A stretch of 64,000 nt of DNA from Pseudomonas sp. R37(2017) (GCF_002113375.1 NZ_NEHO01000004.1:1-64000); one strand, 5' to 3'. Counted from the first letter of the stretch, positions 10,218-21,238 are shown. Translations and numbers: made by a program. Notes: generated from the sequence alone by a model not told the origin.

Positions 10218-11432
10218 ATGAAATTGCCGATTTACCTTGATTACTCTGCGACCACCCCGGTTGATCCGCGTGTTGCGCAAAAAATGAGTGAATGCCTGCT
10301 GGTCGACGGAAACTTCGGTAACCCGGCGTCCCGTTCCCATGTGTTCGGCTGGAAAGCCGAAGAGTCCGTCGAAAACGCCCGTCGTCAGGTGGCCGACCTG
10401 GTCAACGCCGACCCGCGTGAAATCGTCTGGACCTCCGGTGCCACCGAATCCGACAACCTGGCAATCAAGGGTGCGGCGCATTTCTATGCCACCAAGGGCA
10501 AGCACCTGATCACCACCAAGATCGAGCACAAGGCTGTCCTGGACACCATGCGCCAACTGGAGCGTGAAGGTTTCGAAGTGACCTACATCGAGCCGCGCAC
10601 CGACGGCCTGGTGACCCCGGAGATGATCGAAGCCGAATTGCGTGACGACACCATCCTGGTTTCGGTCATGCACGTGAACAACGAAATCGGCACCATCAAC
10701 GACATCGCGGCGATCGGCGAACTGCTCCGTTCCAAGGGCATCCTGTTCCACGTGGACGCCGCTCAGTCCACCGGCAAGGTCGAGATCGACCTGCAGAAAC
10801 TGAAAGTCGACATGATGTCCTTTTCCGCCCACAAGACCTACGGTCCCAAAGGCATCGGCGCCCTGTACGTCGGCCGCAAGCCGCGTGTCCGCATCGAAGC
10901 GACCATGCACGGTGGCGGCCACGAGCGCGGCATGCGTTCCGGTACCCTGGCGACCCACCAGATCGTCGGCATGGGTGAGGCTTTCCGTGTAGCCAAGGAA
11001 GACATGGCTGCCGAGAACGCGCGCATCAAGGCCTTGAGCGACCGTTTCTACAAGCAGGTCGAGCATCTGGAAGAGCTGTACGTCAACGGCAGCCTGACCG
11101 CCCGCGTTCCGCACAACCTGAACCTGAGCTTCAACTACGTCGAAGGCGAGTCGCTGATCATGGCGCTCAAGGATCTGGCGGTTTCGTCCGGTTCGGCCTG
11201 CACCTCGGCATCGCTTGAGCCTTCGTACGTACTGCGCGCCCTGGGTCGCAACGACGAACTGGCACACAGCTCGATCCGCTTCACCTTCGGCCGCTTCACC
11301 ACCGAAGAAGAAATCGATTATGCCGCGCAGAAAGTCTGCGAGGCCGTCACCAAGCTGCGCGCACTGTCGCCGCTGTGGGACATGTACAAAGACGGCGTCG
11401 ATATCTCGAAGATCGAGTGGGCGGCACACTAA
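10218..11432 (+). CDS. iscS: Cysteine desulfurase IscS
   Basis: IscS removes sulfur from cysteine as a persulfide and passes it to IscU and to tRNA thiolation enzymes. The 404-residue length and the N-terminus [18 protein letters not shown] are those of the family. [17 protein letters not shown] contains the PLP lysine (Lys206 in E. coli numbering) and [17 protein letters not shown] the persulfide cysteine (Cys328). A GGAG Shine-Dalgarno lies before the ATG. It is the second gene of the isc operon. Confidence 0.98.
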   Translation: MKLPIYLDYSATTPVDPRVAQKMSECLLVDGNFGNPASRSHVFGWKAEESVENARRQVADLVNADPREIVWTSGATESDNLAIKGAAHFYATKGKHLITTKIEHKAVLDTMRQLEREGFEVTYIEPRTDGLVTPEMIEAELRDDTILVSVMHVNNEIGTINDIAAIGELLRSKGILFHVDAAQSTGKVEIDLQKLKVDMMSFSAHKTYGPKGIGALYVGRKPRVRIEATMHGGGHERGMRSGTLATHQIVGMGEAFRVAKEDMAAENARIKALSDRFYKQVEHLEELYVNGSLTARVPHNLNLSFNYVEGESLIMALKDLAVSSGSACTSASLEPSYVLRALGRNDELAHSSIRFTFGRFTTEEEIDYAAQKVCEAVTKLRALSPLWDMYKDGVDISKIEWAAH

Positions 11433-11533
11433 CGATAGTAGCCGCCGGATACAGGTCCTGTAGCAGCGCGGCGGTACACGCAGCGAAACTGCAGGGTCTC
11501 GAGAGCGGCCCTGATGAGTGAGGATTGAGAATC

Positions 11534-11920
11534 ATGGCTTACAGCGAAAAGGTCATCGACCACTACGAAAACCCGCGCAACGTCGGCAAGATGGACGCGG
11601 AAGATCCTGATGTCGGCACCGGCATGGTCGGCGCTCCGGCGTGCGGCGACGTGATGCGCCTGCAGATCAAGGTCAACGACGCCGGCATCATCGAAGATGC
11701 CAAGTTCAAGACCTACGGCTGCGGTTCGGCCATCGCTTCCAGCTCCCTCGCCACCGAGTGGATGAAGGGCAAGACCCTGGACGAAGCGGAAACCATCAAG
11801 AACACCCAGCTGGCTGAAGAACTGGCGCTGCCGCCAGTGAAAATCCACTGCTCGGTACTCGCTGAAGACGCCATCAAGGCTGCCGTTCGCGACTACAAGC
11901 AGAAGAAAGGCTTGATCTGA
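11534..11920 (+). CDS. iscU: Fe-S cluster assembly scaffold IscU
   Basis: IscU holds the nascent 2Fe-2S cluster. From the ATG at 11534 the protein has 128 residues, the standard length; an earlier in-frame start would add only MRI. The cluster ligands Cys37 (GAPACGD), Cys63 (TYGCGSA) and Cys106 (KIHCSV) are in place, as is Asp39. The LPPVK tract at 99-103 is the recognition site of the chaperone HscA, encoded two genes further on. Confidence 0.98.
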   Translation: MAYSEKVIDHYENPRNVGKMDAEDPDVGTGMVGAPACGDVMRLQIKVNDAGIIEDAKFKTYGCGSAIASSSLATEWMKGKTLDEAETIKNTQLAEELALPPVKIHCSVLAEDAIKAAVRDYKQKKGLI

Positions 11921-11954
11921 TTTTCGAGTTTTGGCGACGAGTAAGGAGTCACCG

Positions 11955-12278
11955 ATGGCTATCAGCATGACAGAAGCGGCTGCTCGACACGTGCGGCGCT
12001 CCCTCGACGGGCGCGGCAAAGGTGAAGGGATTCGTCTGGGTGTTCGCACCACAGGCTGTTCCGGTCTTGCCTACGTGCTGGAGTTTGTCGACGAGGTGGT
12101 TGCAGAGGATCAGGTGTTCGAAAGTCACGGCGAAAAAGTGATTATCGACCCGAAAAGCCTGGCTTACCTGGACGGCACCGAGCTCGATTTCGTCAAGGAA
12201 GGGTTGAACGAAGGCTTCAAGTTCAACAACCCCAACGTGCGCGGTGAGTGTGGCTGCGGCGAAAGCTTCAACATCTGA
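11955..12278 (+). CDS. iscA: Iron-sulfur cluster assembly protein IscA
   Basis: IscA is an A-type carrier that delivers clusters to target proteins. The protein has 107 residues from the ATG at 11955, which is preceded by AAGGAG. The three conserved cysteines are present: Cys35 in TTGCSGLAY and the C-terminal pair in GECGCGESF. An upstream in-frame start at 11931 would add eight residues without a ribosome site and is rejected. Confidence 0.98.
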   Translation: MAISMTEAAARHVRRSLDGRGKGEGIRLGVRTTGCSGLAYVLEFVDEVVAEDQVFESHGEKVIIDPKSLAYLDGTELDFVKEGLNEGFKFNNPNVRGECGCGESFNI

Positions 12279-12286
12279 GGCTTGTC

Positions 12287-12808
12287 GTGGGTACTCCTTG
12301 TCATTTCGCTTTATTCGAGCTGCAACCGAGTTTCAATCTGGATCTCGACCAGCTGGCTACGCGCTACCGTGAGTTGGCGCGCGGCGTTCATCCGGACCGC
12401 TTCGCCGACGCTTCCGAGCGCGAGCAGCGGCTGGCCCTTGAGCGGTCGGCGAGTCTCAACGAGGCCTACCAGACGCTCAAGAGTCCGCCCAAGCGTGCGC
12501 GCTATCTGCTTGCCCTGAATGGTGGCGAATTGCCGCTGGAAGTCACGGTGCATGATCCGGGGTTCCTGCTGCAACAGATGGAATTGCGCGAAGAGCTCGA
12601 AGACCTGCAGGACAGCGCCGACCTCAATGGCGTTGCCGTCTTCAAGCGTCGCCTGAAGGCTGCCCAGGATGAACTGAACCAAAGCTTCGCAGCTTGCTGG
12701 AACGATGCAGCGCAACGCGAGCAGGCCGAACGCCTGATGCGGCGCATGCAGTTCCTTGACAAGCTCACCTACGAAGTGCGCCAGTTAGAAGAGCGCCTCG
12801 ACGATTAA
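12287..12808 (+). CDS. hscB: Co-chaperone HscB (J-domain protein)
   Basis: HscB brings IscU to the Hsp70 HscA and stimulates its ATPase. The 173-residue protein starts at GTG 12287 ([13 protein letters not shown]), nine bases after the iscA stop. The J domain with the HPD tripeptide (RGVHPDRF) occupies the first 75 residues, and a C-terminal three-helix bundle binds IscU. A longer frame begins inside iscA at 12248 but runs through unrelated residues and is rejected. Confidence 0.96.
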   Translation: MGTPCHFALFELQPSFNLDLDQLATRYRELARGVHPDRFADASEREQRLALERSASLNEAYQTLKSPPKRARYLLALNGGELPLEVTVHDPGFLLQQMELREELEDLQDSADLNGVAVFKRRLKAAQDELNQSFAACWNDAAQREQAERLMRRMQFLDKLTYEVRQLEERLDD

Positions 12809-12859
12809 CCCAGTGCCGCCTCGGTCGCACGCCTGATATACAGATAAGTCCCGATAACG

Positions 12860-14722
12860 ATGGCCCTACTGCAGATCGCCGAACCCGGCCAAAGTCCTCA
12901 ACCGCACCAGCGCCGCCTGGCTGTGGGGATCGACTTGGGTACTACCAATTCGCTGGTCGCTGCATTGCGCAGTGGTCTTTCCGAGCCGCTTGCCGACGCA
13001 GAAGGGCGGGTCATCCTGCCGTCTGCCGTGCGCTATCACGCCGATCGCGTCGAGGTCGGCGAGTCCGCCAAGCTGGCTGCCGCTACCGATCCCTTGAACA
13101 CCGTGCTGTCGGTCAAGCGCTTGATGGGTCGTGGTCTGTCCGACGTCAAGCAACTGGGGGATCAGTTGCCGTACCGCTTTGTCGGTGGCGAGTCGCACAT
13201 GCCGTTCATCGAGACGATCCAGGGGCCGAAAAGCCCGGTGGAGGTCTCTGCCGATATCCTCAAGGTCCTGCGTCAGCGTGCCGAAGCGACCCTGGGTGGC
13301 GAGTTGGTGGGGGCGGTGATCACCGTTCCGGCCTACTTCGACGACGCTCAACGTCAAGCCACCAAGGATGCGGCCAAGCTGGCCGGCCTGAACGTGCTGC
13401 GCTTGCTCAACGAACCGACTGCGGCCGCTGTGGCTTATGGTCTGGATCAGCATGCCGAAGGCCTGGTCGCGATCTACGACCTGGGGGGCGGTACCTTCGA
13501 TATTTCGATTCTGCGCCTGACCGGTGGTGTCTTCGAAGTCCTGGCTACTGGCGGCGACAGCGCCCTGGGCGGTGACGACTTCGATCACGCGATCGCTGGC
13601 TGGATCATCGAGAGCGCTGGCCTGTCGGCCGATCTCGATCCGGGTGCGCAACGCAACTTGCTGCAAACCGCCTGTGCGGCGAAAGAGTTCCTGACTAACG
13701 CTGCGGCCGTTGATGTGGCCTATGGCGACTGGAAAGCCGAACTGACCCGCGAAGCTTTCAATGCATTGATCGAGCCGATGGTCGCTCGCAGCCTGAAAGC
13801 CTGCCGCCGCGCCGTTCGCGATTCCGCTATCGAGCTGGAAGACGTGCATGCGGTGGTCATGGTTGGTGGTTCGACCCGCGTACCTCGCGTTCGCGAAGCC
13901 GTTGCAGAAGCCTTCGGTCGCCAACCGCTGACTGAAATCGATCCGGACCAAGTGGTGGCTATTGGTGCTGCGATCCAGGCCGATACCCTGGCCGGCAACA
14001 AGCGTGATGGCGACGAATTGCTGCTGCTGGACGTTATCCCGCTGTCCCTGGGGTTGGAAACCATGGGCGGCCTGATGGAGAAGGTGATTCCGCGCAACAC
14101 CACCATCCCCGTCGCTCGCGCCCAGGACTTCACCACGTACAAAGACGGCCAGTCGGCCATGGCCATCCACGTATTGCAGGGCGAGCGCGAGCTGATCAGC
14201 GACTGCCGCTCCCTGGCGCGCTTCGAATTGCGCGGTATTCCGTCGATGGTGGCTGGCGCGGCGAAGATTCGCGTGACCTTTCAGGTCGATGCCGACGGTC
14301 TGCTCAACGTCTCCGCACGTGAGCTGGGTTCGGGCGTTGAAGCCAGCATTCAGGTCAAGCCGTCCTACGGTCTGACCGACGGCGAAATCGCCAGGATGCT
14401 CAAGGACTCGTTCCAGCACGCCAATGACGACAAGGTTGCGCGCGTATTGCGCGAGCAGCAGGTCGACGCCCAACGCCTGATCGAAGCGGTGCAGGCCGCT
14501 CTGGAGGCCGATGGCGAACGCTTGCTCGACGCCGACGAGCGCATGGTCATCGAACTGCAGGTGCAGGAACTGACCGAACTGATGAAAGGTACCGATGGTT
14601 ACGCCATCGAGCAGCAGACCAAGCGTCTGTCGCAAGTGACCGATGCCTTTGCTGCCCGCCGCCTGGATTCGACGGTGAAAGCCGCGCTGGCGGGGCGCAA
14701 CCTGAATGAGATTGAGGAATAA
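12860..14722 (+). CDS. hscA: Fe-S assembly Hsp70 chaperone HscA
   Basis: HscA is the specialised Hsp70 that helps release clusters from IscU through its LPPVK site. The 620-residue protein has the nucleotide-binding motifs [13 protein letters not shown] (around residues 22-34), [15 protein letters not shown] (around residues 204-218) and [13 protein letters not shown] (around residues 331-343), then a substrate-binding domain and helical lid. Fifty-one bases separate it from hscB and two bases from fdx. It is intact and typical of the family. Confidence 0.97.
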   Translation: MALLQIAEPGQSPQPHQRRLAVGIDLGTTNSLVAALRSGLSEPLADAEGRVILPSAVRYHADRVEVGESAKLAAATDPLNTVLSVKRLMGRGLSDVKQLGDQLPYRFVGGESHMPFIETIQGPKSPVEVSADILKVLRQRAEATLGGELVGAVITVPAYFDDAQRQATKDAAKLAGLNVLRLLNEPTAAAVAYGLDQHAEGLVAIYDLGGGTFDISILRLTGGVFEVLATGGDSALGGDDFDHAIAGWIIESAGLSADLDPGAQRNLLQTACAAKEFLTNAAAVDVAYGDWKAELTREAFNALIEPMVARSLKACRRAVRDSAIELEDVHAVVMVGGSTRVPRVREAVAEAFGRQPLTEIDPDQVVAIGAAIQADTLAGNKRDGDELLLLDVIPLSLGLETMGGLMEKVIPRNTTIPVARAQDFTTYKDGQSAMAIHVLQGERELISDCRSLARFELRGIPSMVAGAAKIRVTFQVDADGLLNVSARELGSGVEASIQVKPSYGLTDGEIARMLKDSFQHANDDKVARVLREQQVDAQRLIEAVQAALEADGERLLDADERMVIELQVQELTELMKGTDGYAIEQQTKRLSQVTDAFAARRLDSTVKAALAGRNLNEIEE

Positions 14723-14724
14723 CG

Positions 14725-15066
14725 ATGCCGCAGGTCATTTTTCTGCCACACGAAAAGTTTTGCCCCGAAGGCATGGTCGTGGAGGCTGAGACGGGTGTTT
14801 CCATCCTCGAGCTGGCCCATGAGCACCATATCGAGATGGAAAGTGCCTGCGGCGGCGTCTGCGCCTGCACCACCTGCCACTGCATCATTCGCGAGGGTTT
14901 CGACTCGCTGGAAGAGGCCGACGAGCTGGAGGAAGACTACCTTGATAAGGCTTGGGGTCTTGAGCGCGAGTCTCGCCTGGGGTGCCAGGCCAAGGTCGGT
15001 ACCGAAGACCTGACGGTCGAAATTCCGAAGTACTCGCTCAATCACGCAGCCGAAGCACCGCACTGA
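14725..15066 (+). CDS. fdx: ISC-type 2Fe-2S ferredoxin
   Basis: This adrenodoxin-type ferredoxin gives electrons for cluster assembly. Of its 113 residues, Cys42, Cys48 and Cys51 (ESACGGVCACTTCHC) and a later Cys in LGCQAKV form the 2Fe-2S site. The start lies two bases after the hscA stop, so translation is coupled. Confidence 0.97.
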   Translation: MPQVIFLPHEKFCPEGMVVEAETGVSILELAHEHHIEMESACGGVCACTTCHCIIREGFDSLEEADELEEDYLDKAWGLERESRLGCQAKVGTEDLTVEIPKYSLNHAAEAPH

Positions 15067-15080
15067 TTCAAGGAATTGTC

Positions 15081-15281
15081 ATGAAACTCAAGTGGACTGA
15101 TGTGCTGGAGATCGCGATCCAGCTGGCCGAAAGCAAGCCCGACGTGGATCCACTGTCGGTCAACTTCGTCGATCTGCGTAAATGGGTAATGGAATTGCCC
15201 GATTTCGACGACATGCCTGAGCATTGTGGCGAAAAGATCCTGGAGGCCATTCAGGCCCACTGGATCGAAGAACGCGACTGA
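15081..15281 (+). CDS. iscX: Fe-S assembly protein IscX
   Basis: IscX is a small acidic protein that binds IscS and modulates it, perhaps as an iron-dependent regulator. The 66-residue product starts at ATG 15081 after AAGGAA. The sequence KWTDVLEIAIQLAESKPDVD and the acidic PDFDDMPEHCGE are diagnostic. It closes the isc operon; a terminator follows 30 bp later. Confidence 0.96.
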   Translation: MKLKWTDVLEIAIQLAESKPDVDPLSVNFVDLRKWVMELPDFDDMPEHCGEKILEAIQAHWIEERD

Positions 15282-15294
15282 GCCACGCCGCAGG

Positions 15295-15341
15295 TTAGGC
15301 AATACCCGAGAACCCGCGTATAATTCGCGGGTTTAATTTTT
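15295..15341 (+). promoter_or_regulatory. isc terminator overlapping a possible ndk promoter
   Basis: The stem AACCCGCG / CGCGGGTT (15311-15333) with loop TATAATT is followed by TAATTTTT, a normal terminator for the isc operon. The loop is itself a perfect -10 box TATAAT (15319-15324), with a weak -35 candidate TTAGGC at 15295-15300. The ndk start follows 46 bp later. One sequence could therefore end isc transcription and start ndk. Confidence 0.6.
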
Positions 15342-15369
15342 CGTAAATTACCGTTTCTGGAGTTACACC

Positions 15370-15795
15370 ATGGCTGTTCAACGTACTTTCTCCATCATCA
15401 AGCCTGACGCCGTTGCCAAAAACGTGATCGGCAAGATCACCACTCGTTTCGAAGACGCTGGCCTGCGCATCGTCGCTTCGAAAATCAAGCAACTGTCCAA
15501 AGCCGAAGCCGAAGGTTTCTACGCTGAGCACAAAGAGCGCGGTTTCTTCGCTGACCTGGTTGCCTTCATGACTTCCGGTCCTGTTGTCGTTCAGGTTCTG
15601 GAAGGCGAAAACGCTATCGCTCGCAACCGTGAGCTGATGGGCGCTACCAACCCTAAAGAAGCTGCTGCCGGCACCATCCGTGCTGACTTCGCTGAATCGA
15701 TCGACGCCAACGCTGTTCACGGTTCGGACTCCGAAGCCGCTGCCGCTCGCGAAATCGCATACTTCTTCGCAGCTACTGAAGTAACCACTCGCTAA
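15370..15795 (+). CDS. ndk: Nucleoside diphosphate kinase
   Basis: Ndk equilibrates nucleoside di- and triphosphates by a ping-pong mechanism. The 141-residue protein has the phospho-histidine His117 in NAVHGSDS and the N-terminal [11 protein letters not shown]. Codon use is strongly biased to preferred codons (GCT, GAA, CGT), as expected for a highly expressed gene. Confidence 0.98.
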   Translation: MAVQRTFSIIKPDAVAKNVIGKITTRFEDAGLRIVASKIKQLSKAEAEGFYAEHKERGFFADLVAFMTSGPVVVQVLEGENAIARNRELMGATNPKEAAAGTIRADFAESIDANAVHGSDSEAAAAREIAYFFAATEVTTR

Positions 15796-15823
15796 GCATT
15801 GGCTTAAGAGTGAAGGTGAATCC

Positions 15824-16969
15824 ATGACTACATCGACTGTAAAAACCAACCTGCTGGGTCTGACTCAACAGGAAATGGAAAAATTCTTCGACTCAATCGG
15901 GGAGAAGCGTTTCCGTGCCGGTCAGGTAATGAAATGGATTCACCACTTTGGCGTCGATGATTTCGACGCCATGACGAACGTCAGCAAGGCCTTGCGCGAA
16001 AAGCTCAAGGCTGTTGCTGAAATTCGCGGCCCCGAAGTGGTCAGCGAGGACATCTCCAGCGACGGTACCCGCAAGTGGGTGGTGCGCGTGGCGTCCGGCA
16101 GCTGCGTCGAGACCGTGTACATTCCCCAGGGCAAACGCGGCACCTTGTGCGTTTCGTCCCAGGCAGGCTGTGCCCTGGATTGCAGTTTCTGCTCCACCGG
16201 CAAGCAAGGCTTCAACAGCAACCTCACCGCCGCCGAAGTCATTGGCCAGGTGTGGATTGCCAACAAATCCTTTGGCAGCGTCCCGGCCACCGTCGACCGT
16301 GCCATCACCAACGTGGTGATGATGGGCATGGGTGAGCCGCTGCTGAACTTCGACAACGTCATCGCCGCCATGCACCTGATGATGGACGACCTGGGCTACG
16401 GCATTTCCAAGCGCCGCGTGACCCTGTCGACCTCCGGCGTGGTGCCGATGATCGATGAGCTGCACAAGCACATCGACGTCTCGCTGGCGTTGTCCCTGCA
16501 CGCACCGAATGACGCATTGCGTAACCAATTGGTGCCGATCAATAAAAAATATCCGCTTAAGATGCTGCTCGAGTCGTGCCAGCGCTACATGTCGAATCTC
16601 GGCGAAAAGCGCGTGCTGACCATCGAATACACCTTGCTTAAAGACGTCAATGACAAGGTCGAGCACGCCGTGGAAATGATCGAGCTGCTCAAGAACATCC
16701 CGTGCAAGATCAACCTGATCCCGTTCAACCCGTTCCCGCATTCCGGGTACGAGCGTCCGAGCAACAACGCCATTCGGCGTTTCCAGGATCAGCTTCATCA
16801 TGCCGGTTTCAACGTCACCGTCCGCACCACTCGTGGTGAAGACATCGACGCGGCCTGTGGTCAATTGGTAGGGCAGGTGCTGGATCGCACCCGTCGCAGC
16901 GAACGTTATATCGCCGTGCGCGAGTTGAGCGCCGACAACGATATGGCCGTGAACGCCGCGAACAAGTAA
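15824..16969 (+). CDS. rlmN: Dual-specificity 23S rRNA/tRNA adenine C2-methyltransferase RlmN
   Basis: RlmN is a radical SAM enzyme that methylates C2 of A2503 in 23S rRNA and of A37 in some tRNAs. The 381-residue protein has the CxxxCxxC cluster motif at Cys116, Cys120 and Cys123 ([12 protein letters not shown]) and the MGMGEPLLN segment around residue 167. It lies 28 bp after ndk and 16 bp before pilF, in the order usual for Pseudomonas. Confidence 0.97.
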   Translation: MTTSTVKTNLLGLTQQEMEKFFDSIGEKRFRAGQVMKWIHHFGVDDFDAMTNVSKALREKLKAVAEIRGPEVVSEDISSDGTRKWVVRVASGSCVETVYIPQGKRGTLCVSSQAGCALDCSFCSTGKQGFNSNLTAAEVIGQVWIANKSFGSVPATVDRAITNVVMMGMGEPLLNFDNVIAAMHLMMDDLGYGISKRRVTLSTSGVVPMIDELHKHIDVSLALSLHAPNDALRNQLVPINKKYPLKMLLESCQRYMSNLGEKRVLTIEYTLLKDVNDKVEHAVEMIELLKNIPCKINLIPFNPFPHSGYERPSNNAIRRFQDQLHHAGFNVTVRTTRGEDIDAACGQLVGQVLDRTRRSERYIAVRELSADNDMAVNAANK

Positions 16970-16985
16970 ACAAGAGAGGATCTCT

Positions 16986-17744
16986 ATGTCCCTGCGCTTT
17001 GCGCTGCTTTTGCTGTTGGCCAGCCTGTGTGCCGGCTGCGTGCTTTCGGGCGACTACAACCCGATGAAGACCAGCAAGGGCCGTGATGAAGCGCGGGAAG
17101 CCTATGTGCAGTTGGGCATCGGTTATTTGCAGCAGGGCATGACCGAGCGGGCAAAGGTGCCGTTGAGGAAGGCGCTGGAACTGGATGGCTCGGATGCGGA
17201 TGCCAACGCGGCGCTGGGATTGGTGTTCCAGGCCGAAATGGAGCCGGAACTGGCCGATGAGCATTTCCACAAGGCACTGTCTTCCCGTCCTGCCGATGCG
17301 CGAATCCTGAACAACTACGGCAGTTTTCTGTTTGAGCAGCAGCGTTACAAGGAAGCCTACGAGCGCTTTGAGCAGGCCGCCGCCGATACCCTGTATCCCG
17401 AGCGTTCACGGGTATTCGAAAACCTCGGCATGACCGCCTCGATGCTGGGGGAGCGCGAGCTGGCCCGGCAACAACTGGAAAAAGCCCTGCGCCTGAATCG
17501 CCAACAACCTCGTGCATTGCTGGAAATGGCTGAGTTGTCTTACGAAGACAGGCATTATGTGCCCTCGCGTGACTACTACGATCGTTTTAGCCTGCTTGCC
17601 GAGCAAAATGCACGTAGTCTATTGCTCGGCGTTCGGCTGGCAAAAGTGTTTGATGATCGCGACAAGGCCGCAAGCAAAGGCCTGCAACTAAAAAGACTCT
17701 ATCCCGGTACGCCGGAATATCAGCAATACCTGTCGGAGCAATGA
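16986..17744 (+). CDS. pilF: Type IV pilus assembly lipoprotein PilF (pilotin)
   Basis: PilF helps place the PilQ secretin in the outer membrane. The 252-residue protein has a lipoprotein signal (LLLLASLCAGCVLSG, lipid-modified Cys near residue 19) and then a series of TPR repeats (around residues 35-230) such as AYVQLGIGYLQQGM. The start follows an AGAGGA ribosome site. Its stop overlaps the next gene by 4 bp (ATGA). The wider pilus genes are not in the window. Confidence 0.92.
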   Translation: MSLRFALLLLLASLCAGCVLSGDYNPMKTSKGRDEAREAYVQLGIGYLQQGMTERAKVPLRKALELDGSDADANAALGLVFQAEMEPELADEHFHKALSSRPADARILNNYGSFLFEQQRYKEAYERFEQAAADTLYPERSRVFENLGMTASMLGERELARQQLEKALRLNRQQPRALLEMAELSYEDRHYVPSRDYYDRFSLLAEQNARSLLLGVRLAKVFDDRDKAASKGLQLKRLYPGTPEYQQYLSEQ

Positions 17745-18757
17745 TGAAAGCGGCGCATCCCGAAGTTGTAGCAGCGAATCGCGTTAACCCCGGTGAGACC
17801 TTGCGCCAGGCCCGCGAAAGCAATGGCTGGTCGCTGGCCGAAGTGGCCCTCAAGCTCAACCTCACCACCACTTCCCTGAGCAACCTGGAAGCCGGCGCTT
17901 TCGACAAGCTGCCCGGGCATACTTTTGCCCGTGGTTATATTCGCGCCTATGCCAAATTGCTCGGCATGGATCAGGCCGTACTGGTCCAGCAATTCGATCA
18001 ATCCACCGGTACCGATTCCCAGGGCAGCAGCGTTCACAGCCTTGGGCGTATCGAAGAACCGGTCCGGGTTTCCCACACCATTTTGCGTATCGTCAGCTTG
18101 CTGTTGCTGGTGGCGGTGATTGGCGGCGGTTTTGTCTGGTGGCAGGACCAGACTTCGTTGCGCACCAAGGACCTGATCGGTCTGGCACCAGAGCATGTCG
18201 AAGTCGAGGGCGCCGACGGTACGACACAGATTCACCCGCTGGACGAGCCGGAAGACCAGGCCGTCGTGGAAGGCCAGGCCGAAGGCGCAACCGCCCTCGC
18301 GCTGCCACAGGCCGACGCTCCGGCCGAAGCACCGGTGGACGCTCAGGCGACTGCGCCAGCCGCCCCCGCAGCACCGGCCACTCCAGCCGCTACCGCACCT
18401 GTTGTCGCAGCACCGGTCGTTCCAGCAACGCCGACACCTGCCGTCCCGGCCCCAGTGGTGACTGCGCCAGTAGCCCCGAGCGCTCCTGCTCCTGCGGCAG
18501 CCGCGCCAGTGGCTGGTCAGGGCCAGGTTCAGGTGCAGTTCACCGCTGATTGCTGGACACAAGTGACCGACGGTAGCGGCAAGGTGTTGTTCAGCGGTCT
18601 CAAACGCAAAGGCGACAGCCTGGCAGTCAATGGCAAACCACCGTTCGCCGTGCGCCTGGGCTTTGCCCGCGGTGCCCAGGTCAGCTACAACGGCCAGTCG
18701 GTTGATGTCGCTCCGTTCACCAGTGGCGAGACTGCTCGCCTGAAGTTGGGTCAATAA
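17741..18757 (+). CDS. rodZ: RodZ-like helix-turn-helix membrane protein
   Basis: RodZ links the MreB cytoskeleton to cell-wall synthesis. Of the 338 residues, 20-90 form a Cro/C1-type helix-turn-helix (GETLRQARESNGWSLAEVAL), about residues 110-130 are one membrane span (LRIVSLLLLVAVIGGGFVWW), 165-262 are an Ala/Pro/Val-rich periplasmic linker, and the C-terminus is a DUF4115 domain (QVQFTADCWTQVTDGSG). The order pilF-rodZ-ispG-hisS is widespread in gamma-proteobacteria and supports the call. The linker is low-complexity and likely variable in length. Confidence 0.88.
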   Translation: MMKAAHPEVVAANRVNPGETLRQARESNGWSLAEVALKLNLTTTSLSNLEAGAFDKLPGHTFARGYIRAYAKLLGMDQAVLVQQFDQSTGTDSQGSSVHSLGRIEEPVRVSHTILRIVSLLLLVAVIGGGFVWWQDQTSLRTKDLIGLAPEHVEVEGADGTTQIHPLDEPEDQAVVEGQAEGATALALPQADAPAEAPVDAQATAPAAPAAPATPAATAPVVAAPVVPATPTPAVPAPVVTAPVAPSAPAPAAAAPVAGQGQVQVQFTADCWTQVTDGSGKVLFSGLKRKGDSLAVNGKPPFAVRLGFARGAQVSYNGQSVDVAPFTSGETARLKLGQ

Positions 18758-18760
18758 GTC

Positions 18761-19870
18761 ATGCACGGCGAATCTCCAATCAAACGTCGCGAATCCCGCA
18801 AGATCTGGGTCGGTAACGTGCCTGTCGGCGGCGATGCGCCTATCGCTGTGCAGAGCATGACCAACAGCGACACCAACGATGTCGCGGCCACCGTCGCGCA
18901 AATCAATCGCCTGGAAGCCGCCGGCGTCGATATCGTGCGGGTCTCCGTACCGGACATGGACGCCGCGGAGGCCTTCGGCAAGATCAAGCAACTGGTCAAG
19001 GTGCCGTTGGTTGCCGACATTCACTTCGACTACAGGATCGCATTGCGCGTAGCCGAACTGGGTGTCGATTGCCTGCGGATCAACCCGGGCAACATCGGTC
19101 GCGAAGACCGCGTGCGTGCGGTGGTCGATGCCGCCCGTGACCGCGGGATTCCGATTCGTATCGGCGTGAACGCCGGTTCCCTGGAAAAAGACCTGCAAAA
19201 GAAATACGGCGAGCCGACTCCGGCAGCGCTGGTCGAATCTGCCTTGCGTCATGTCGAGCACCTTGAACGCCTGAATTTCCAGGATTTCAAGGTCAGCGTG
19301 AAAGCCTCCGATGTGTTCATGGCCGTCGAAGCGTACCGCCTGCTGGCCAAGGAAATTGTCCAGCCGCTGCACCTGGGCATCACCGAAGCCGGTGGTTTGC
19401 GTTCAGGCACGGTGAAATCCGCCGTTGGCCTCGGTATGCTGCTCGCCGAAGGGATTGGCGATACTATCCGCATCTCGTTGGCGGCCGACCCGGTCGAGGA
19501 AGTGAAAGTCGGCTACGACATTCTCAAGTCCCTGCACCTGCGCTCCCGTGGCATCAACTTCATCGCCTGCCCGAGCTGCTCGCGGCAGAACTTCGATGTG
19601 GTCAAGACCATGAACGAGCTGGAAGGGCGCCTCGAAGATCTGCTGGTGCCGCTGGATGTCGCGGTTATCGGTTGCGTGGTCAACGGTCCGGGCGAAGCCA
19701 AGGAAGCCCACATCGGCTTGACCGGCGGCACGCCGAACCTGATTTACATCGATGGCAAGCCATCGCAGAAGCTGACGAATGACAATCTGGTGGATGAGCT
19801 GGAACGCTTGATCCGCGAGAAAGCGGCCGAAAAGGTCGAAGCTGACGCTGCCGTTATTGCGCGCGGCTGA
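18761..19870 (+). CDS. ispG: 4-hydroxy-3-methylbut-2-enyl diphosphate synthase
   Basis: IspG (GcpE) performs the penultimate step of the MEP isoprenoid pathway, reducing the cyclic diphosphate to HMBPP with a 4Fe-4S cluster. The 369-residue protein keeps the ligand motif [10 protein letters not shown] (around residue 270) and [15 protein letters not shown] (around residues 303-317). The N-terminal barrel holds [14 protein letters not shown]. It starts three bases after the rodZ stop. It is a client of the ISC system encoded nearby. Confidence 0.98.
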   Translation: MHGESPIKRRESRKIWVGNVPVGGDAPIAVQSMTNSDTNDVAATVAQINRLEAAGVDIVRVSVPDMDAAEAFGKIKQLVKVPLVADIHFDYRIALRVAELGVDCLRINPGNIGREDRVRAVVDAARDRGIPIRIGVNAGSLEKDLQKKYGEPTPAALVESALRHVEHLERLNFQDFKVSVKASDVFMAVEAYRLLAKEIVQPLHLGITEAGGLRSGTVKSAVGLGMLLAEGIGDTIRISLAADPVEEVKVGYDILKSLHLRSRGINFIACPSCSRQNFDVVKTMNELEGRLEDLLVPLDVAVIGCVVNGPGEAKEAHIGLTGGTPNLIYIDGKPSQKLTNDNLVDELERLIREKAAEKVEADAAVIARG

Positions 19871-19907
19871 ACCTGACTGAAGAGCCGAACGAATTTAAGG
19901 ATTTAAA

Positions 19908-21197
19908 GTGAGCAAGTCATTGCAAGCCATTCGTGGCATGAACGACATCCTGCCCGAACAGACTCCCCTGTGGCGTCATTTCGAAGGCACCGTTTCGCGC
20001 CTGCTGGATAACTACGGTTACAAGCAGATCCGCATGCCGATCGTCGAGTTCACCGAGCTGTTCAAGCGCTCCATCGGTGAAGTGACCGACATCGTCGAAA
20101 AAGAGATGTACACCTTCGACGACCGCAACGGCGACTCCCTGACCCTGCGCCCTGAAGGCACGGCGGCTTGTGTGCGCGCAGTGCTGGAGCACGGCATCAC
20201 TGGTGGTGGCCAGGTTCAGAAACTCTGGTACATCGGCCCGATGTTCCGTCACGAGCGTCCGCAGAAAGGCCGTTATCGCCAGTTCCACCAGATCGGTGTC
20301 GAAGTGTTCAACCTCGACGGTCCGGACATCGACGCCGAGCTGATCGTGCTGACCTGGCGCCTGTGGGGCGAGTTGGGCATCCGTGATGCGGTAAAGCTCG
20401 AGCTCAACAGCCTGGGCACCAGCGAATCCCGTGGTCGTTACCGTGAAGCGTTGGTCGCGTTCCTGTCGCAGCACATGGACAAGCTGGACGAAGACAGCCA
20501 GCGCCGCCTGAAGACCAACCCGCTGCGCGTCCTGGACACCAAGAACGCCGAGACACAGGCGATTCTGGTCGATGCGCCGAAAATGGCCGACTACCTCGAC
20601 GAAGAATCCCGCGTGCATTTCGAGGGCCTCAAGGCTCGCCTCGACGCCGCCGGCATTCCCTACGTGATCAACCCGAAGCTGGTTCGCGGGCTGGATTACT
20701 ACAGCAAGACCGTTTTCGAATGGGTCACCGACAAACTCGGCGCCCAGGGCACCGTGTGCGCCGGTGGTCGTTACGACGGCCTGGTGGAGCAGATGGGCGG
20801 CAAGCCGACTGCTGGCGTTGGTTTCGCCATGGGCATCGAGCGCCTAGTCCTGCTGCTGGAAACCCTGGAGCAGATCCCGGAAGAAATCTCCCGCCAGGTC
20901 GATGTCTACCTCTGCGCCTTCGGTGAAGCCGCCGAACTCGCCGGCTTGAGCCTGGCGGAGCGCGTTCGTGACCAGTTGCCCAACCTGCGCCTGCAAGTGA
21001 ATGCCGGCGCCGGCAGCTTCAAAAGCCAGTTCAAGAAGGCCGACAAGAGCGGTGCGCTGTATGCGCTGATCCTCGGTGACGACGAAATGGCCCAGCAAGT
21101 GGTAGGTTTCAAACCCCTGCGTGGCCAGGGCGAACAACAAAGCATTGCCTGGGATGCGCTTGCTGCACACCTGGCCACCTGCGTCGTGCAGGGTTGA
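19908..21197 (+). CDS. hisS: Histidine-tRNA ligase
   Basis: This is a class II aminoacyl-tRNA synthetase of 429 residues starting at GTG 19908 after AAGGA. Motif 2 ([19 protein letters not shown], about residues 110-128), the histidine-specific segment [15 protein letters not shown] (about residues 258-272) and motif 3 ([12 protein letters not shown]) are clear. The C-terminal anticodon-binding domain begins near residue 325. Confidence 0.98.
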   Translation: MSKSLQAIRGMNDILPEQTPLWRHFEGTVSRLLDNYGYKQIRMPIVEFTELFKRSIGEVTDIVEKEMYTFDDRNGDSLTLRPEGTAACVRAVLEHGITGGGQVQKLWYIGPMFRHERPQKGRYRQFHQIGVEVFNLDGPDIDAELIVLTWRLWGELGIRDAVKLELNSLGTSESRGRYREALVAFLSQHMDKLDEDSQRRLKTNPLRVLDTKNAETQAILVDAPKMADYLDEESRVHFEGLKARLDAAGIPYVINPKLVRGLDYYSKTVFEWVTDKLGAQGTVCAGGRYDGLVEQMGGKPTAGVGFAMGIERLVLLLETLEQIPEEISRQVDVYLCAFGEAAELAGLSLAERVRDQLPNLRLQVNAGAGSFKSQFKKADKSGALYALILGDDEMAQQVVGFKPLRGQGEQQSIAWDALAAHLATCVVQG

Positions 21198-21238
21198 AGC
21201 TGTCTAAACAGCCGAATTAGCGATTAAGGAGTATTGGG

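Noticed and set aside
12248..12286. Earlier start for hscB inside iscA
   Set aside because: The extra residues are the shifted reading of the iscA end and match nothing in the J-protein family.
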